From Acidobacteriota bacterium (GTDB lineage Bacteria; Acidobacteriota; Blastocatellia; RBC074), in the NCBI GenBank assembly GCA_016196035.1, contig JACPYM010000015.1, positions 128,525 to 192,524 of the forward strand: a stretch of 64,000 nucleotides of DNA. Reading direction: 5' to 3'. This document shows, piece after piece, positions 35,225 to 44,552 of the stretch. The notes beneath the pieces were generated by a model, which worked only from the letters and a program-made list of their open reading frames with translations, had not been told where the DNA came from and did not search any database. The position numbers and the translations under genes were made by a program. Each line of letters starts with the position of its first letter. Within the stretch, counting starts at the first letter, position 1.

Positions 35225-36124
35225 ATGACTATGCAATGGCGCGGCGTGATGCCCGCAATGACGACCGGCTTAAACGAAGACCTGACGATTGACCACGCCT
35301 TTGTGGCCAAACATTGCCAGTGGTTGCTCGACAGCGGCTGCACCGGCATCGTTGCGCCTGGCTCGCTGGGCGAAGGCAATACGATGACCTTCGCCGAACG
35401 CCTGCAACTGTGGGAGACGCTGGTGCAAGCCACCGAAGGACGTGCGCCGGTGGTGGCGGCGATTTCGGCGCTGAGCACGTCCGAGTCGGTGGCAATGGCC
35501 AAGGCTGCGAAAGAAAAAGGCTGTCGCGGTCTGATGGTGCTGCCGCCCTATGTTTACCAGGGCGACTGGCGCGAGATGAAATACCACGTGGCCGAAACCT
35601 TCAAGGCGACTGACCTGTCGTGCATGCTCTACAACAATCCGGTGGCTTATGGCACCGACTTCCTGCCCGAACAGATTGCCGAGTTGGCCGCCGAACATCC
35701 CAACTTTCAAGCCGTCAAAGAATCGAGCACCGATGTGCGGCGTGTGACGGCCATCAAGGCGCTGATTGGTGACCGGCTCAATTTGTTTGTCGGCGTGGAC
35801 GACGCGATTGTCGAAGGCATCGCGGTCGGCGCGGTCGGTTGGGTCGCCGGCTTGGTCAATGCCTTGCCGCAAGAGTCAGTGGCGGTGTTCGATTTGGCGC
35901 TGAAGGGTGAGCGCGAAAAGGCGTTGGCGTTGTATCGCTGGTTCCTGCCACTGTTACGATTGGATTGCGTGCCGAAATTCGTGCAACTCATCAAACTGGT
36001 GCAGCAGGAAGTCGGGATGGGCAACGCGCGCGTGCGCCCGCCACGGTTGGAGATTGTCGGGGCGGAATTGGAAGAGGCATTAGCGACGATTCGTGGCTCG
36101 TTGGCCACGAAGCCCGCATTGTAA
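35225..36124 (+). CDS. Dihydrodipicolinate-synthase-family deaminase, probable 1-pyrroline-4-hydroxy-2-carboxylate deaminase
   Basis: 299 residues, class I aldolase-type TIM barrel. GVMPAMTTGLNEDLTIDHAF, then GTGIVAPGSLGEGNTMTFAER-like segment (seen as CTGIVAPGSLGEGNTMTFAE) form the family N-terminus. The Schiff-base lysine is Lys165 in QAVKESSTDVRR. In hydroxyproline pathways this family converts pyrroline-4-hydroxy-2-carboxylate to 2-oxoglutarate semialdehyde. It is the last gene of the operon, 4 bp after the dehydrogenase alpha subunit; AGGAG precedes it. The expected final enzyme, oxoglutarate semialdehyde dehydrogenase, is not in this window. A sialate- or KDG-aldolase role is less likely given the neighbours. 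Confidence 0.88.
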   Translation: MTMQWRGVMPAMTTGLNEDLTIDHAFVAKHCQWLLDSGCTGIVAPGSLGEGNTMTFAERLQLWETLVQATEGRAPVVAAISALSTSESVAMAKAAKEKGCRGLMVLPPYVYQGDWREMKYHVAETFKATDLSCMLYNNPVAYGTDFLPEQIAELAAEHPNFQAVKESSTDVRRVTAIKALIGDRLNLFVGVDDAIVEGIAVGAVGWVAGLVNALPQESVAVFDLALKGEREKALALYRWFLPLLRLDCVPKFVQLIKLVQQEVGMGNARVRPPRLEIVGAELEEALATIRGSLATKPAL

Positions 36125-36130
36125 GCGCAA

Positions 36131-36229
36131 GTTAGATCGGTTTTCACATCAGCGTCTGGGAAAAGTCGCCCGGCGGTACCGTCCCGCCACAACGCGCTCC
36201 CGTAAATGTATTTGCAAATCGCTCTAGTT
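36131..36229. mobile_element. MITE-like palindromic element, copy B
   Basis: The left end reads TTAGATCGGTTTTCACATCA (from 36132) and the right end, on the other strand, CTAGAGCGATTTGCAAATAC (from 36227). These match the ends of the element at 12073-12248. The middle holds GGCGGTACCGTCCCGCC, whose reverse complement contains GGGACGGTACCG, again like copy A. It is shorter (about 97 bp against 176 bp). No coding capacity. Confidence 0.5.
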
Positions 36230-36285
36230 TTTGCCGCAGACAAGAAGAAGCTGATTACTTATCTGCGTTCATCTGCGGCAAAGAA

Positions 36286-36320
36286 AAAGGCGCGCAAGCT
36301 GGGATGCTTGCGCGCCTTTC
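36286..36320 (-). terminator. Intrinsic terminator between convergent genes
   Basis: Perfect 11-bp stem GGCGCGCAAGC (36289-36299) and GCTTGCGCGCC (36306-36316), 6-base loop. On the minus strand it is followed by TTTTTCTTT, so it best serves the transglycosylase gene ending at 36343; on the plus strand the T-run is short and it would work less well for the hydroxyproline operon. Confidence 0.82.
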
Positions 36321-36342
36321 CTGTCTTGCGATGCGGTTTTGT

Positions 36343-38070
36343 TTAGCGCCGCGCTTTGACCGGCACCTTGATGACTTGGCCCGCTTTGAGCTTGGCCGAT
36401 GCGCTCAACCGATTGAGCGTCGCCAAATCGCGCACCGAAGTGTTGTAACGGCCCGCAATATCGCCCAACGTTTCGCCGTCTTTGGCTTTGTAGGTGACCA
36501 GCTTGGCCATCGTGCTGGCGGTCGAAGGCGCTGTTGCCGCCGCCACTGGCGCTGAAGCGCCACGCGGAGCCGAAAAGACTACGTTGCGCATCCCGCCATT
36601 GGCAGGCACCACGATCTTTTGACCGGGACGCAGCACGCCGCCATTAACCTGTTCGAGCGCCGATTCTGAAACGCCGGTGCGGCGCGCAATCATTTCAAAG
36701 TTGTCGCCCGCCTGCGCTGTCAGCATGCGCCAGGACGTGCGTTTGTCGGGCGGAATGCGATTGAGCGCCACTTGCAAAACTTTGCCTTTGCCCGGCGGCA
36801 CGCGCACAGCATAAGTCGTGGCCGGAGGCGTCACGCCGCGTTTCAATTCAGGATTGAGGCCCAGGATGTAGTCGTGACTGGCATCCACCGCGTCGGCGAC
36901 CAAGCGCAAATCCACCGCGTTGTTGACCGTGACGTAATCATAGGCCAGCGGCGGTTCCGGTTTGGGCGTAAAGCCATAACGCTGTGCGTTCTTGGCAATG
37001 ATGATCGTCGCCAGAATGTTGGGCACATAGTTGCGCGTTTCTTGCGGCAACATCGGATAGATTTCCCAGAAATCGGCATAGCCACTGCGCGAAATGCAGG
37101 AGTCAATGCGGCCTTCGCCGGAGTTGTAGGCGGCCATCGCCAGTTCCCAATTGCCGGCGTAGCGGTTCGCCAGCCAGCGCAGGTAACGCGCCGAGGCGCG
37201 CGTGGCTTTTTCAAAGCTCGACCGCTCGTCCACCCAGTAATCCTGCTGCAAGCCGTAGTTGCCACCCGTGCCCGGAATGAATTGCCACAGGCCAACTGCC
37301 GATGCCCAAGAACGCGCAATGGGCGACCAGGCGCTTTCGACCTGGCAGAGCCACACCAAATCTTGCGGCACGTTTTCTTCTTTGAAGATACGCCGGGCCA
37401 TCGCAATAAAGCGGCCCGACCGGCGCAACCCATTTTCCATCGTCGCGCGGCCACGGCCCTGATAGTAGTTGATGAAGCTTTGCACCAACGGATTCGGCTT
37501 GAAGTTGAAATCAAGCTTGGCGGCGCTAACAGCGGTTTGAATTTGTTCGGTGGAAACGTTTTTGGTTTCGGCTTCGGTCAATTTCAGTTTGGTCAGATCG
37601 TCCAGCGGGGAAGGCACATAGGTTTGTTGCCCAAACCCGCGATCATCCCCAGCGGGAGGCGTAGTGGAAGCAGGCGGCGTTTGTTGCGCGACCACCGGCT
37701 TCGTTTGATCTTGGGGCAACGTGCTTTCTGCGTAATTCGGCGCCTGTTTGGCCGCCGGAGCGTTTTTCAACAGCGCCATCTGGCGTTGATAAATGCGATC
37801 TACCAACCGGCGGTAATAGTCGCGCAATTGCGAATCATCGGCGTTCGCTTCGAGCACGATGTCCACGGCCTTGTCGTAGGAGCGGCGGGCTTGCTCATAG
37901 CTGCCCGCTTGGAAAAACTCTTCGCCCTTTTGAAATTGTTCGTTGGAGCGGTCAATGACGCGTTGCGTGTCCTGTCGCAGCGGCGTTTGCGCCAGCGCTA
38001 CGGGCGAACAAAGAACAGCGACAAGGACTAAGATGCTTTCAGCGAGCACCACAAATTTATGCTTCAGCAT
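36343..38070 (-). CDS. Membrane-bound lytic murein transglycosylase with two LysM domains (MltD-like)
   Basis: 575 residues from ATG 38070, which has GAGAGGA ten bases upstream; an in-frame ATG at 38100 has no such site. Signal peptide LVLVAVLCSPVALAQ. A TPR-like helical part (FQKGEEFFQAGSYEQARRSY) and a proline/threonine-rich linker come next. The SLT domain has catalytic Glu in WLCQVESAWSPIARSWASAV, then GLWQFIPGTGGNYGL and AMAAYNSGEGRID. Two LysM repeats are at the C-terminus (ending LRPGQKIVVP and LKAGQVIKVPVK). The enzyme cleaves peptidoglycan glycan strands, forming 1,6-anhydro-muropeptides, in the periplasm. Confidence 0.93.
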   Translation of the reverse strand: MLKHKFVVLAESILVLVAVLCSPVALAQTPLRQDTQRVIDRSNEQFQKGEEFFQAGSYEQARRSYDKAVDIVLEANADDSQLRDYYRRLVDRIYQRQMALLKNAPAAKQAPNYAESTLPQDQTKPVVAQQTPPASTTPPAGDDRGFGQQTYVPSPLDDLTKLKLTEAETKNVSTEQIQTAVSAAKLDFNFKPNPLVQSFINYYQGRGRATMENGLRRSGRFIAMARRIFKEENVPQDLVWLCQVESAWSPIARSWASAVGLWQFIPGTGGNYGLQQDYWVDERSSFEKATRASARYLRWLANRYAGNWELAMAAYNSGEGRIDSCISRSGYADFWEIYPMLPQETRNYVPNILATIIIAKNAQRYGFTPKPEPPLAYDYVTVNNAVDLRLVADAVDASHDYILGLNPELKRGVTPPATTYAVRVPPGKGKVLQVALNRIPPDKRTSWRMLTAQAGDNFEMIARRTGVSESALEQVNGGVLRPGQKIVVPANGGMRNVVFSAPRGASAPVAAATAPSTASTMAKLVTYKAKDGETLGDIAGRYNTSVRDLATLNRLSASAKLKAGQVIKVPVKARR

Positions 38071-38311
38071 TAGTCGTAAATCCTCTCGAAAAATTTTCAT
38101 ACCCAGCTATTTTGATGTCGTGTCGTTCAGGGAGCGTGTTAGCGAGAATGTGAATGGAAAGGGGGAACCCCAGCAGCATTGAGTGATGTCTTGACGGGAT
38201 CAATCAGCGAGTGGGGTCGCTAACAACGGGGCACAGTGTAACCTTTACACGGTGGAGCGTCAAACCATGAATTTCCCTATCAATCTTGGTTCTCTAATGT
38301 GCCCTGTTGGT

Positions 38312-38339
38312 TTGACCAGCCCATATTCTCCGTTATAAT
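38312..38339 (+). promoter_or_regulatory. Sigma-70-type promoter of the aldolase gene
   Basis: TTGACC (38312-38317) and a perfect TATAAT (38334-38339) with a 16-bp spacer, 50 bp upstream of the aldolase start codon. The predicted transcript start near 38346 gives a 5' leader of about 43 nt. It is one of the two clearest promoters in the window. Confidence 0.75.
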
Positions 38340-38388
38340 CGCGCTTACCTTCACTCATCCCAACAATCCCAAACGGAGAATTACCGCA

Positions 38389-39459
38389 GTGAACATCAAA
38401 GAGATTGAGCAGCTTTTAGGCGCTGATGGCGAAGCTTTGCTGACACACACGAGCAAGACCATTGATAAAAATCTGTTGCATCTGCCCGGCCCCGATTTCG
38501 TTGACCGTGTCTGGATTAACTCCGACCGTCCGAACAACGTGCTGCGCAATCTGCAAAGCACCTTCAACACGGGCCGCTTGGGCAAGACCGGTTACCTTTC
38601 GATCCTGCCGGTGGATCAGGGCATCGAACATTCGGCGGGCGCGAGCTTTGCGCCGAACCCGATTTACTTCGACCCGGAAAACATCGTGAAACTGGCGGTC
38701 GAAGGTGGTTGCAACGCCGTGGCCTCGACGCTGGGTGTATTGGGCGCGGTGTCGCGCAAGTACGCGCACAAGATTCCCTTCATCGTCAAAGTCAACCACA
38801 ACGAATTTTTGACCTTCCCGAACCAGTTCGACCAGATCATGTTCGGCGGCATCAAGCAGGCCTTCGATATGGGCGCGACCGGCATCGGTGCGACGATCTA
38901 TTTCGGCTCCGAAGAATCCAAACGCCAGATTCAAGAGGTCAGCAAGGCCTTTGCCTACGCGCACGAACTGGGCCTCTACACCGTGCTCTGGTGCTATCTG
39001 CGCAACAACGCGTTTAAGAAGGATAAGGACTACCACGTTTCTGCCGACTTGACCGGCCAGGCCAACCACCTGGGCGTGACCATCGAAGCCGACATCATCA
39101 AACAGAAACTGCCGCAAAATAACGGCGGTTATAACGCCATCTCGTCAAAGGAAAACCCCTACGGCAAGACCAATCCGAAGATTTACACCGAACTGTCCGC
39201 CGATAACCCGATTGATCTGACGCGCTATCAGGTGGCGAATTGTTATATGGGCCGCGCCGGTCTGATCAATTCCGGCGGCGAATCGAAGGGCCAGAGCGAT
39301 TTGGCCGAAGCCGTGCTGACCGCCGCCGTCAATAAACGTGCGGGCGGCACGGGGTTGATCTCAGGCCGCAAAGCCTTCCAACGGCCAATGACTGAGGGCG
39401 TGCAAATTTTGAATGCGATTCAGGATGTGTATTTGGCGAGTGAGATTACCGTGGCGTAA
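38389..39459 (+). CDS. Class I fructose-bisphosphate aldolase, DhnA type
   Basis: 356 residues. The start is GTG 38389, with CGGAGAA at 38374-38380; the upstream in-frame ATG at 38299 lies before the promoter and is rejected. Class I (Schiff-base) aldolase of the archaeal/DhnA type: [52 protein letters not shown] and [20 protein letters not shown] are characteristic. It cleaves fructose-1,6-bisphosphate to triose phosphates in glycolysis and gluconeogenesis. It stands alone, with its own promoter upstream and a strong terminator downstream, as a housekeeping gene. Confidence 0.94.
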   Translation: MNIKEIEQLLGADGEALLTHTSKTIDKNLLHLPGPDFVDRVWINSDRPNNVLRNLQSTFNTGRLGKTGYLSILPVDQGIEHSAGASFAPNPIYFDPENIVKLAVEGGCNAVASTLGVLGAVSRKYAHKIPFIVKVNHNEFLTFPNQFDQIMFGGIKQAFDMGATGIGATIYFGSEESKRQIQEVSKAFAYAHELGLYTVLWCYLRNNAFKKDKDYHVSADLTGQANHLGVTIEADIIKQKLPQNNGGYNAISSKENPYGKTNPKIYTELSADNPIDLTRYQVANCYMGRAGLINSGGESKGQSDLAEAVLTAAVNKRAGGTGLISGRKAFQRPMTEGVQILNAIQDVYLASEITVA

Positions 39460-39484
39460 GCATTCGCGTTGAGCGAACGAAACG

Positions 39485-39524
39485 AAAAGGCCGTCAGCAC
39501 TTGATGAGGTGCTGGCGGCCTTTT
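39485..39524 (+). terminator. Intrinsic terminator of the aldolase gene
   Basis: Stem AAAAGGCCGTCAGCAC pairs with GTGCTGGCGGCCTTTT, 8-base loop TTGATGAG, one G-T pair, ending in TTTT. It begins 26 bp after the aldolase stop codon. Confidence 0.88.
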
Positions 39525-39532
39525 GTGCGAGC

Positions 39533-39607
39533 GTGTCAGTAGCCCGCGCGTAAGCAAGGGCACTGTTGCGCCACTAGAGCCCTTGCTTACGCGCAGGCTA
39601 CTGACAC
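39533..39607. repeat. 29-bp inverted repeat of the CAGTA..CGCGCG family
   Basis: Arms at 39533-39561 and 39579-39607, one mismatch, beginning GTGTCAGTAGCCCGCGCGTA. The arm is a variant of the repeat core at 12.1 and 51.3-51.6 kb (CAGTACCGCGCGCGTSAGCA). It lies directly behind the aldolase terminator and before the convergent radical-SAM gene. Confidence 0.75.
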
Positions 39608-39633
39608 AGACCAGACACCTTCTCACGTCAAAG

Positions 39634-40668
<1,035 letters not shown>

Positions 40669-40670
40669 AA

Positions 40671-42041
40671 CTAGCCTTGGGCTTGAGTGGCATCAAGCGC
40701 CCTCAACATCACATCATTTGCCGAAAATTTGTAGAACTCCGTTCCACGGCTCGCTGCTTCCTGTTTCTCAATGCTTTCCAGTTCCTGCACATCGGCATAA
40801 TCCACCGTGCGCACGCCGCGTTCAGCCAGCAATTGCCGCAAGGCGTTCAGCTTACCCTCAGTGCCTTCAGCACTGCCCGATGTAGCGTATGCCAGGAAGC
40901 GATTGACGACATGGATGCCGCGTTCGCCGTCCTGTTTGGCTTTGCCGACGAGGCCGTCAGAGGCTTGGCGCGACCAGCCGATGACGAAGGTGTCGGGGAT
41001 GCGTTGACCCGTTTGCGGATCGAAAACCTGATAGGCCTCATCGCCGGGATTGTCAGGATCGGGCGCGGTGTTTTTGATGTAGACCGAACCGTCGAAGGGC
41101 AGGCCCAGCTTTTCGTCTACGCGGTCACCGACGGCGAAAATCACTGTGTCCACGGCCAGATCGTGATAAGTGCCCAGGCCGCGCGCCGAAAAGTCTTCGC
41201 CTTTGGGCACGAGCGTGGTGTCTTCCATGCGCAAGGCGCAGACGCGGCCCGCTTCATCAGCCAGGATTTCAGTCGGCGCACTCAGGTAACGGAAGGTCAG
41301 TTTCGTCGGGCTTGCGCCTTCTTTGCCGGGTTCGTGGCAATGCTTGGTCAGGTCTTTGTGCAGCTTATCGAGGCCTTCGCTGTCGAGATGAATGTGCGCG
41401 GCGCAACGCTGCAATTCTTCCTGAAAAGCCGCGCGGTCAATGTTGGCGGCGACGGCCTTGATCTCGATGTCGGTGTAAGCGCGCTGGGCCGGGCCACGGC
41501 GGGCGACGGCGATGACTTCGGGCGTCTTGAGGTCGTGCACCAGCCAGTGCGCGATGTCCACCATCACGTTGCCGATGCCGATGATCGCGACGCGTTGGCC
41601 GAGGGGGAATTGGCGTTCGCTGAACGGCGGCAGGCCGTTGTAATGATAGACCAAATCTTTGGCGTGAAAGACGCCCTGCGCCGCTTCGCCTTTCAGGCCA
41701 AGCGACTTGGTGCCTTGTGCGCCCGCCGCGACGATCAGCGCCGCCGGTTTCAGCACCTCGCGCAATTCATCCAAGGTTAAATCCGCGCCCGCGCCGATCT
41801 TCACGTTGCCGACGTAATGGATACGCGGGTCGGCCAGGATTTTGCGGAACTGCGCACGGATGCCTTCTTTCATCTTGTGCTTATTCCAATAGATGCCGTA
41901 TTCGACCAGGCCGCCAGGTTTGATGTCGCGATTGATGATGATGACTTGATGACCGGCTTCGGCCAGTTTGCGCGCGCCGTAAATGCCCGCCGGGCCTGCG
42001 CCGACGACGACGACGAGATGTCCGCTGTTTTGTTCTGCCAT
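40671..42041 (-). CDS. FAD/NADPH oxidoreductase of ferredoxin-NADP reductase / GltD-like type
   Basis: 456 residues from ATG 42041; upstream in-frame codons to 42188 lie in the intergenic repeat region. FAD motif VVVVGAGPAGIYGARKLAEA and NADPH motif RVAIIGIGNVMVDIAHWLVH, as in adrenodoxin reductase and the small subunit of glutamate synthase. It lacks an N-terminal ferredoxin domain. GWSRQASDGLVGKAKQDGER matches the FprA/adrenodoxin reductase C-terminal motif. It is the first gene of a two-gene operon with the radical SAM gene, a plausible electron source for the SAM cluster (inference). A ferredoxin or flavodoxin partner is not encoded here. Confidence 0.87.
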   Translation of the reverse strand: MAEQNSGHLVVVVGAGPAGIYGARKLAEAGHQVIIINRDIKPGGLVEYGIYWNKHKMKEGIRAQFRKILADPRIHYVGNVKIGAGADLTLDELREVLKPAALIVAAGAQGTKSLGLKGEAAQGVFHAKDLVYHYNGLPPFSERQFPLGQRVAIIGIGNVMVDIAHWLVHDLKTPEVIAVARRGPAQRAYTDIEIKAVAANIDRAAFQEELQRCAAHIHLDSEGLDKLHKDLTKHCHEPGKEGASPTKLTFRYLSAPTEILADEAGRVCALRMEDTTLVPKGEDFSARGLGTYHDLAVDTVIFAVGDRVDEKLGLPFDGSVYIKNTAPDPDNPGDEAYQVFDPQTGQRIPDTFVIGWSRQASDGLVGKAKQDGERGIHVVNRFLAYATSGSAEGTEGKLNALRQLLAERGVRTVDYADVQELESIEKQEAASRGTEFYKFSANDVMLRALDATQAQG

Positions 42042-42141
42042 AGGTGTATTGGGTAGGGAAAAGGTTGTTATTGAGCGGTCAACAAAACGCCTGTTACTGC
42101 GGCGCGGAGAATAACGCAGAAGTCGAATTTGCGCCACTACC

Positions 42142-42260
42142 TGGGTACGCCCGCATCCTTGCGGGCAGTCGTGGCGTTGGAAACACAAAGGCGGCAGGCT
42201 GCAACGCTGATTTCATTACGCCATATCGCTATGCCGCACGCTGGGAAGCGTGCGTACCCA
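42142..42260. repeat. Compound REP-like repeat with two inner hairpins
   Basis: Outer arms TGGGTACGC (42142-42150) and GCGTACCCA (42252-42260). Inside are two independent hairpins: CCCGCATCCTTGCGGG (about 42150-42165) and GCACGCTGGGAAGCGTGC (about 42236-42253). It lies between two same-strand flavoprotein genes, upstream of the ATG at 42041. The two-hairpin layout resembles paired REP/BIME elements. Confidence 0.55.
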
Positions 42261-42264
42261 AGGG

Positions 42265-43803
42265 TCAGCGTCGCCAAGCAAACCATTTGGCAAAGAGCCT
42301 GCGCGCCAGCGGCGTCAAGCGCGTGCGGTTATAAGCATCGCCGAGTTTGCGCAGCACTTCGGCTTGGGTTGGATAAGGGTGGATGGTGGATGACAGCGCG
42401 CCGAGCTTCAGGCCGTGTGTAATCGCCAGCGTCAATTCGCTGATCATCTCGCCCGCGTGGCGCGCGACGATGGTGCCGCCGAGGATGCGGCCCGTCTTGC
42501 GGTCATAGTGCACGCGCGCGAAACCATCTTCTTCACCATCCAGAATCGCGCGGTCAACGTCTGCAAAACTTTCCGTCAACGTGGCGACGTCGTAACCGGC
42601 GGCGCGCGCCTCGGCTTCGTAATAGCCTGTGTGCGCAACTTCAGGATCAGTGAACGTGACCCAGGGCATCACCAGCGAACTCGCCTTGGCATTGCCGAAA
42701 AAGAGCGCGTTGCGAATGACCAGCCGCGCCGTCGCATCGGCGGCGTGCGTGAATTTGAATTGCGAACAGACATCGCCCGCCGCATAGATGCGCGGATTCG
42801 CCGTGCGCAAACGCTCATCCACCAACACGCCGGTGTGGTCGTAATGCACGCCGGCGGCTTCCAGATTCAAGCCTTCGACATTCGGCACGCGGCCAGCGGC
42901 GGAAAGGATCAAGTCGCAAATGACTTCGTGTTGCTGGCCGTCACGTTGATAAACGATGACTTTGTCAGCGCCGCGCTGTTCGACGCGCAGGATGGTGGCC
43001 TGGTTGATGATCGTCAGCCCTTCGCGTTCGAGCTGTTGGTGAATCAATGCAGCGGCATCGGCGTCTTCGCGCGGCAAGAGGCGCGCGACGTCGTTGAGCA
43101 ACGTGACCGCGCTGCCGAAGCGCTGGAAGCTTTGCGCTAGTTCGCAACCAATCGGCCCGCCGCCAATCACGGCCATGCGGCGCGGCAGTTCAGTCAACGT
43201 GAAGATATTTTCGTTGGTGTAACAGCCCGCTTCTTGTAAGCCGGGAATTGGCAACTCCGCCGCGCGTCCGCCGGTGGCGATGACACAGCGGTCAAATTCC
43301 AAACGCTGCCCGGCGACTTCCAGCGTTGACGGGCCGGTGAAGCGCGCGTCGCCTAGATAAACATCCACCTTGTATTTGCCGCCGAAGCGCGCGACCGCAT
43401 CCACCGCGCTGATGCGCGCGCGCAAGCGGCGCATGCGTTCCATCGCGGCGGCGAAATTGATCTGCGGTGTGGCGTTCAGATGAATGCCGAACTCCGCCGC
43501 ATGTTGCAAATCGTAAGCGGCGCGTGCCGCGCGGATGACGGCTTTTGAGGGCACACAGCCGGTGTTCAAACAATCGCCGCCGGTCAACGCGCGTTCGATC
43601 AGCGCGGCTTTGGCGCCCAGGCCGCCCGCGCCGCCCGCACTGACAAGGCCCGCCGCGCCCGCGCCGATGGCGATCAGATTGTATTTGCCGGTAGGCGTCG
43701 GGTTGACGTATTGCGGCGGATGGCAGTTTTCGATGACGACGCGGTCGTGCGGGTCGTCCACCGACAGCATGTGTTCGATCAAGCTGGCTGCCTCTTTGTT
43801 CAT
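42265..43803 (-). CDS. Pyridine nucleotide-disulfide oxidoreductase, MerA/dihydrolipoamide-dehydrogenase-like
   Basis: 512 residues. FAD motif YNLIAIGAGAAGLVSAGGAG, redox-active Cys78/Cys83 in GGDCLNTGCVPSKAV, NAD(P) motif MAVIGGGPIGCELAQSF and the C-terminal dimerisation domain with HPYPTQAEVLRKLGD. It lacks the C-terminal Cys pair and the N-terminal heavy-metal domain of true mercuric reductase, so mercury reduction is unlikely. The group is usually annotated MerA-like. The extended N-terminus (~40 residues before the FAD motif) is normal for this subgroup. It overlaps the TVP38/TMEM64 gene by 4 bp, an association recurring in many bacteria. Physiological substrate unknown; perhaps a quinone or thiol compound. 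Confidence 0.88.
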   Translation of the reverse strand: MNKEAASLIEHMLSVDDPHDRVVIENCHPPQYVNPTPTGKYNLIAIGAGAAGLVSAGGAGGLGAKAALIERALTGGDCLNTGCVPSKAVIRAARAAYDLQHAAEFGIHLNATPQINFAAAMERMRRLRARISAVDAVARFGGKYKVDVYLGDARFTGPSTLEVAGQRLEFDRCVIATGGRAAELPIPGLQEAGCYTNENIFTLTELPRRMAVIGGGPIGCELAQSFQRFGSAVTLLNDVARLLPREDADAAALIHQQLEREGLTIINQATILRVEQRGADKVIVYQRDGQQHEVICDLILSAAGRVPNVEGLNLEAAGVHYDHTGVLVDERLRTANPRIYAAGDVCSQFKFTHAADATARLVIRNALFFGNAKASSLVMPWVTFTDPEVAHTGYYEAEARAAGYDVATLTESFADVDRAILDGEEDGFARVHYDRKTGRILGGTIVARHAGEMISELTLAITHGLKLGALSSTIHPYPTQAEVLRKLGDAYNRTRLTPLARRLFAKWFAWRR

Positions 43804-44531
43804 CGGCTCGTCTCCGAAGTTGGCGAGTTGCTCACGGTTGAGTTCGCCGTTTCAGCGTCGGCTTGCGCCATGACTTTGCGTGCGCTGCGTGTGACGCCGA
43901 TGACGATGGCGATGGTGGCGAGCAAGCCGACGACTTTTAGCGCCTGTTGCCAAAGCGTCGCGCCGGTTGCGGCGCTTCCCGCCAGGGCTTCGCGCGCGGT
44001 CGCGCCCAGGTATACGTAAAGCACCGTGCCCGGCAGCATGCCAAACAGATTGGCGAGGATATAAGCCACCATGCGTACCGTCGTCAGACCCAGCAGATAG
44101 TTAAGCAGCGTAAACGGAAAGACAGGGCTGAGCCGCGCGAGGAAGACCATCTTGAAATCGTTCTGGCCGATGGCGCGATCCAGGGCGGCGAACTTGGGAT
44201 GGGCGGCGGCCCAAAGCGCGACTTTTTCCCGCATCAGCGTGCGCGCCAGTAGGAACGAACACAGTGCGCCGAGATTGGCGCCGGCCAGTACGATGGCCAG
44301 GCCCTTCCAGAAACCAAAGATCGTGCTGGCACCCAAAGTCAGCGCGCTGCCAGGGATGAGCAACACGGTCAGCGCGACGTAAGCCACGACAACGACGAAG
44401 GGCGCGAGCACGCCGAGCGCTTCGATGTGCCCTTGCAAGAGCAGAAACCATTGGCGCATCGGCAGAAAAAGAAAGGCGCTGCCGGTGGCGAGCAGCAGCG
44501 CGAGGAGCAGCAAGGGTTTCAGCTTTTGCAT
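43800..44531 (-). CDS. TVP38/TMEM64 family membrane protein
   Basis: 243 residues with about six hydrophobic segments (LLLLALLLATGSAFLFLPMR; VVVVAYVALTVLLIPGSALT). The conserved VTT-domain pattern IFGFWKGLAIVLAGANLGAL, then RLSPVFPFTLLNYLLGLTTV, is clear. Family members are DedA-related scramblase-like proteins of the inner membrane; a transport role has not been settled. It overlaps the downstream MerA-like gene by 4 bp and follows the DUF1223 gene by 21 bp on the same strand, giving a three-gene unit. Good confidence for the family, low for function. Confidence 0.9.
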   Translation of the reverse strand: MQKLKPLLLLALLLATGSAFLFLPMRQWFLLLQGHIEALGVLAPFVVVVAYVALTVLLIPGSALTLGASTIFGFWKGLAIVLAGANLGALCSFLLARTLMREKVALWAAAHPKFAALDRAIGQNDFKMVFLARLSPVFPFTLLNYLLGLTTVRMVAYILANLFGMLPGTVLYVYLGATAREALAGSAATGATLWQQALKVVGLLATIAIVIGVTRSARKVMAQADAETANSTVSNSPTSETSR

Positions 44532-44552
44532 GATGACTGCCTCGTTGCAAGA

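Noticed and set aside
36772-38031. 419-codon plus-strand frame opposite the lytic transglycosylase
   Set aside because: Antisense shadow of a well-identified gene.
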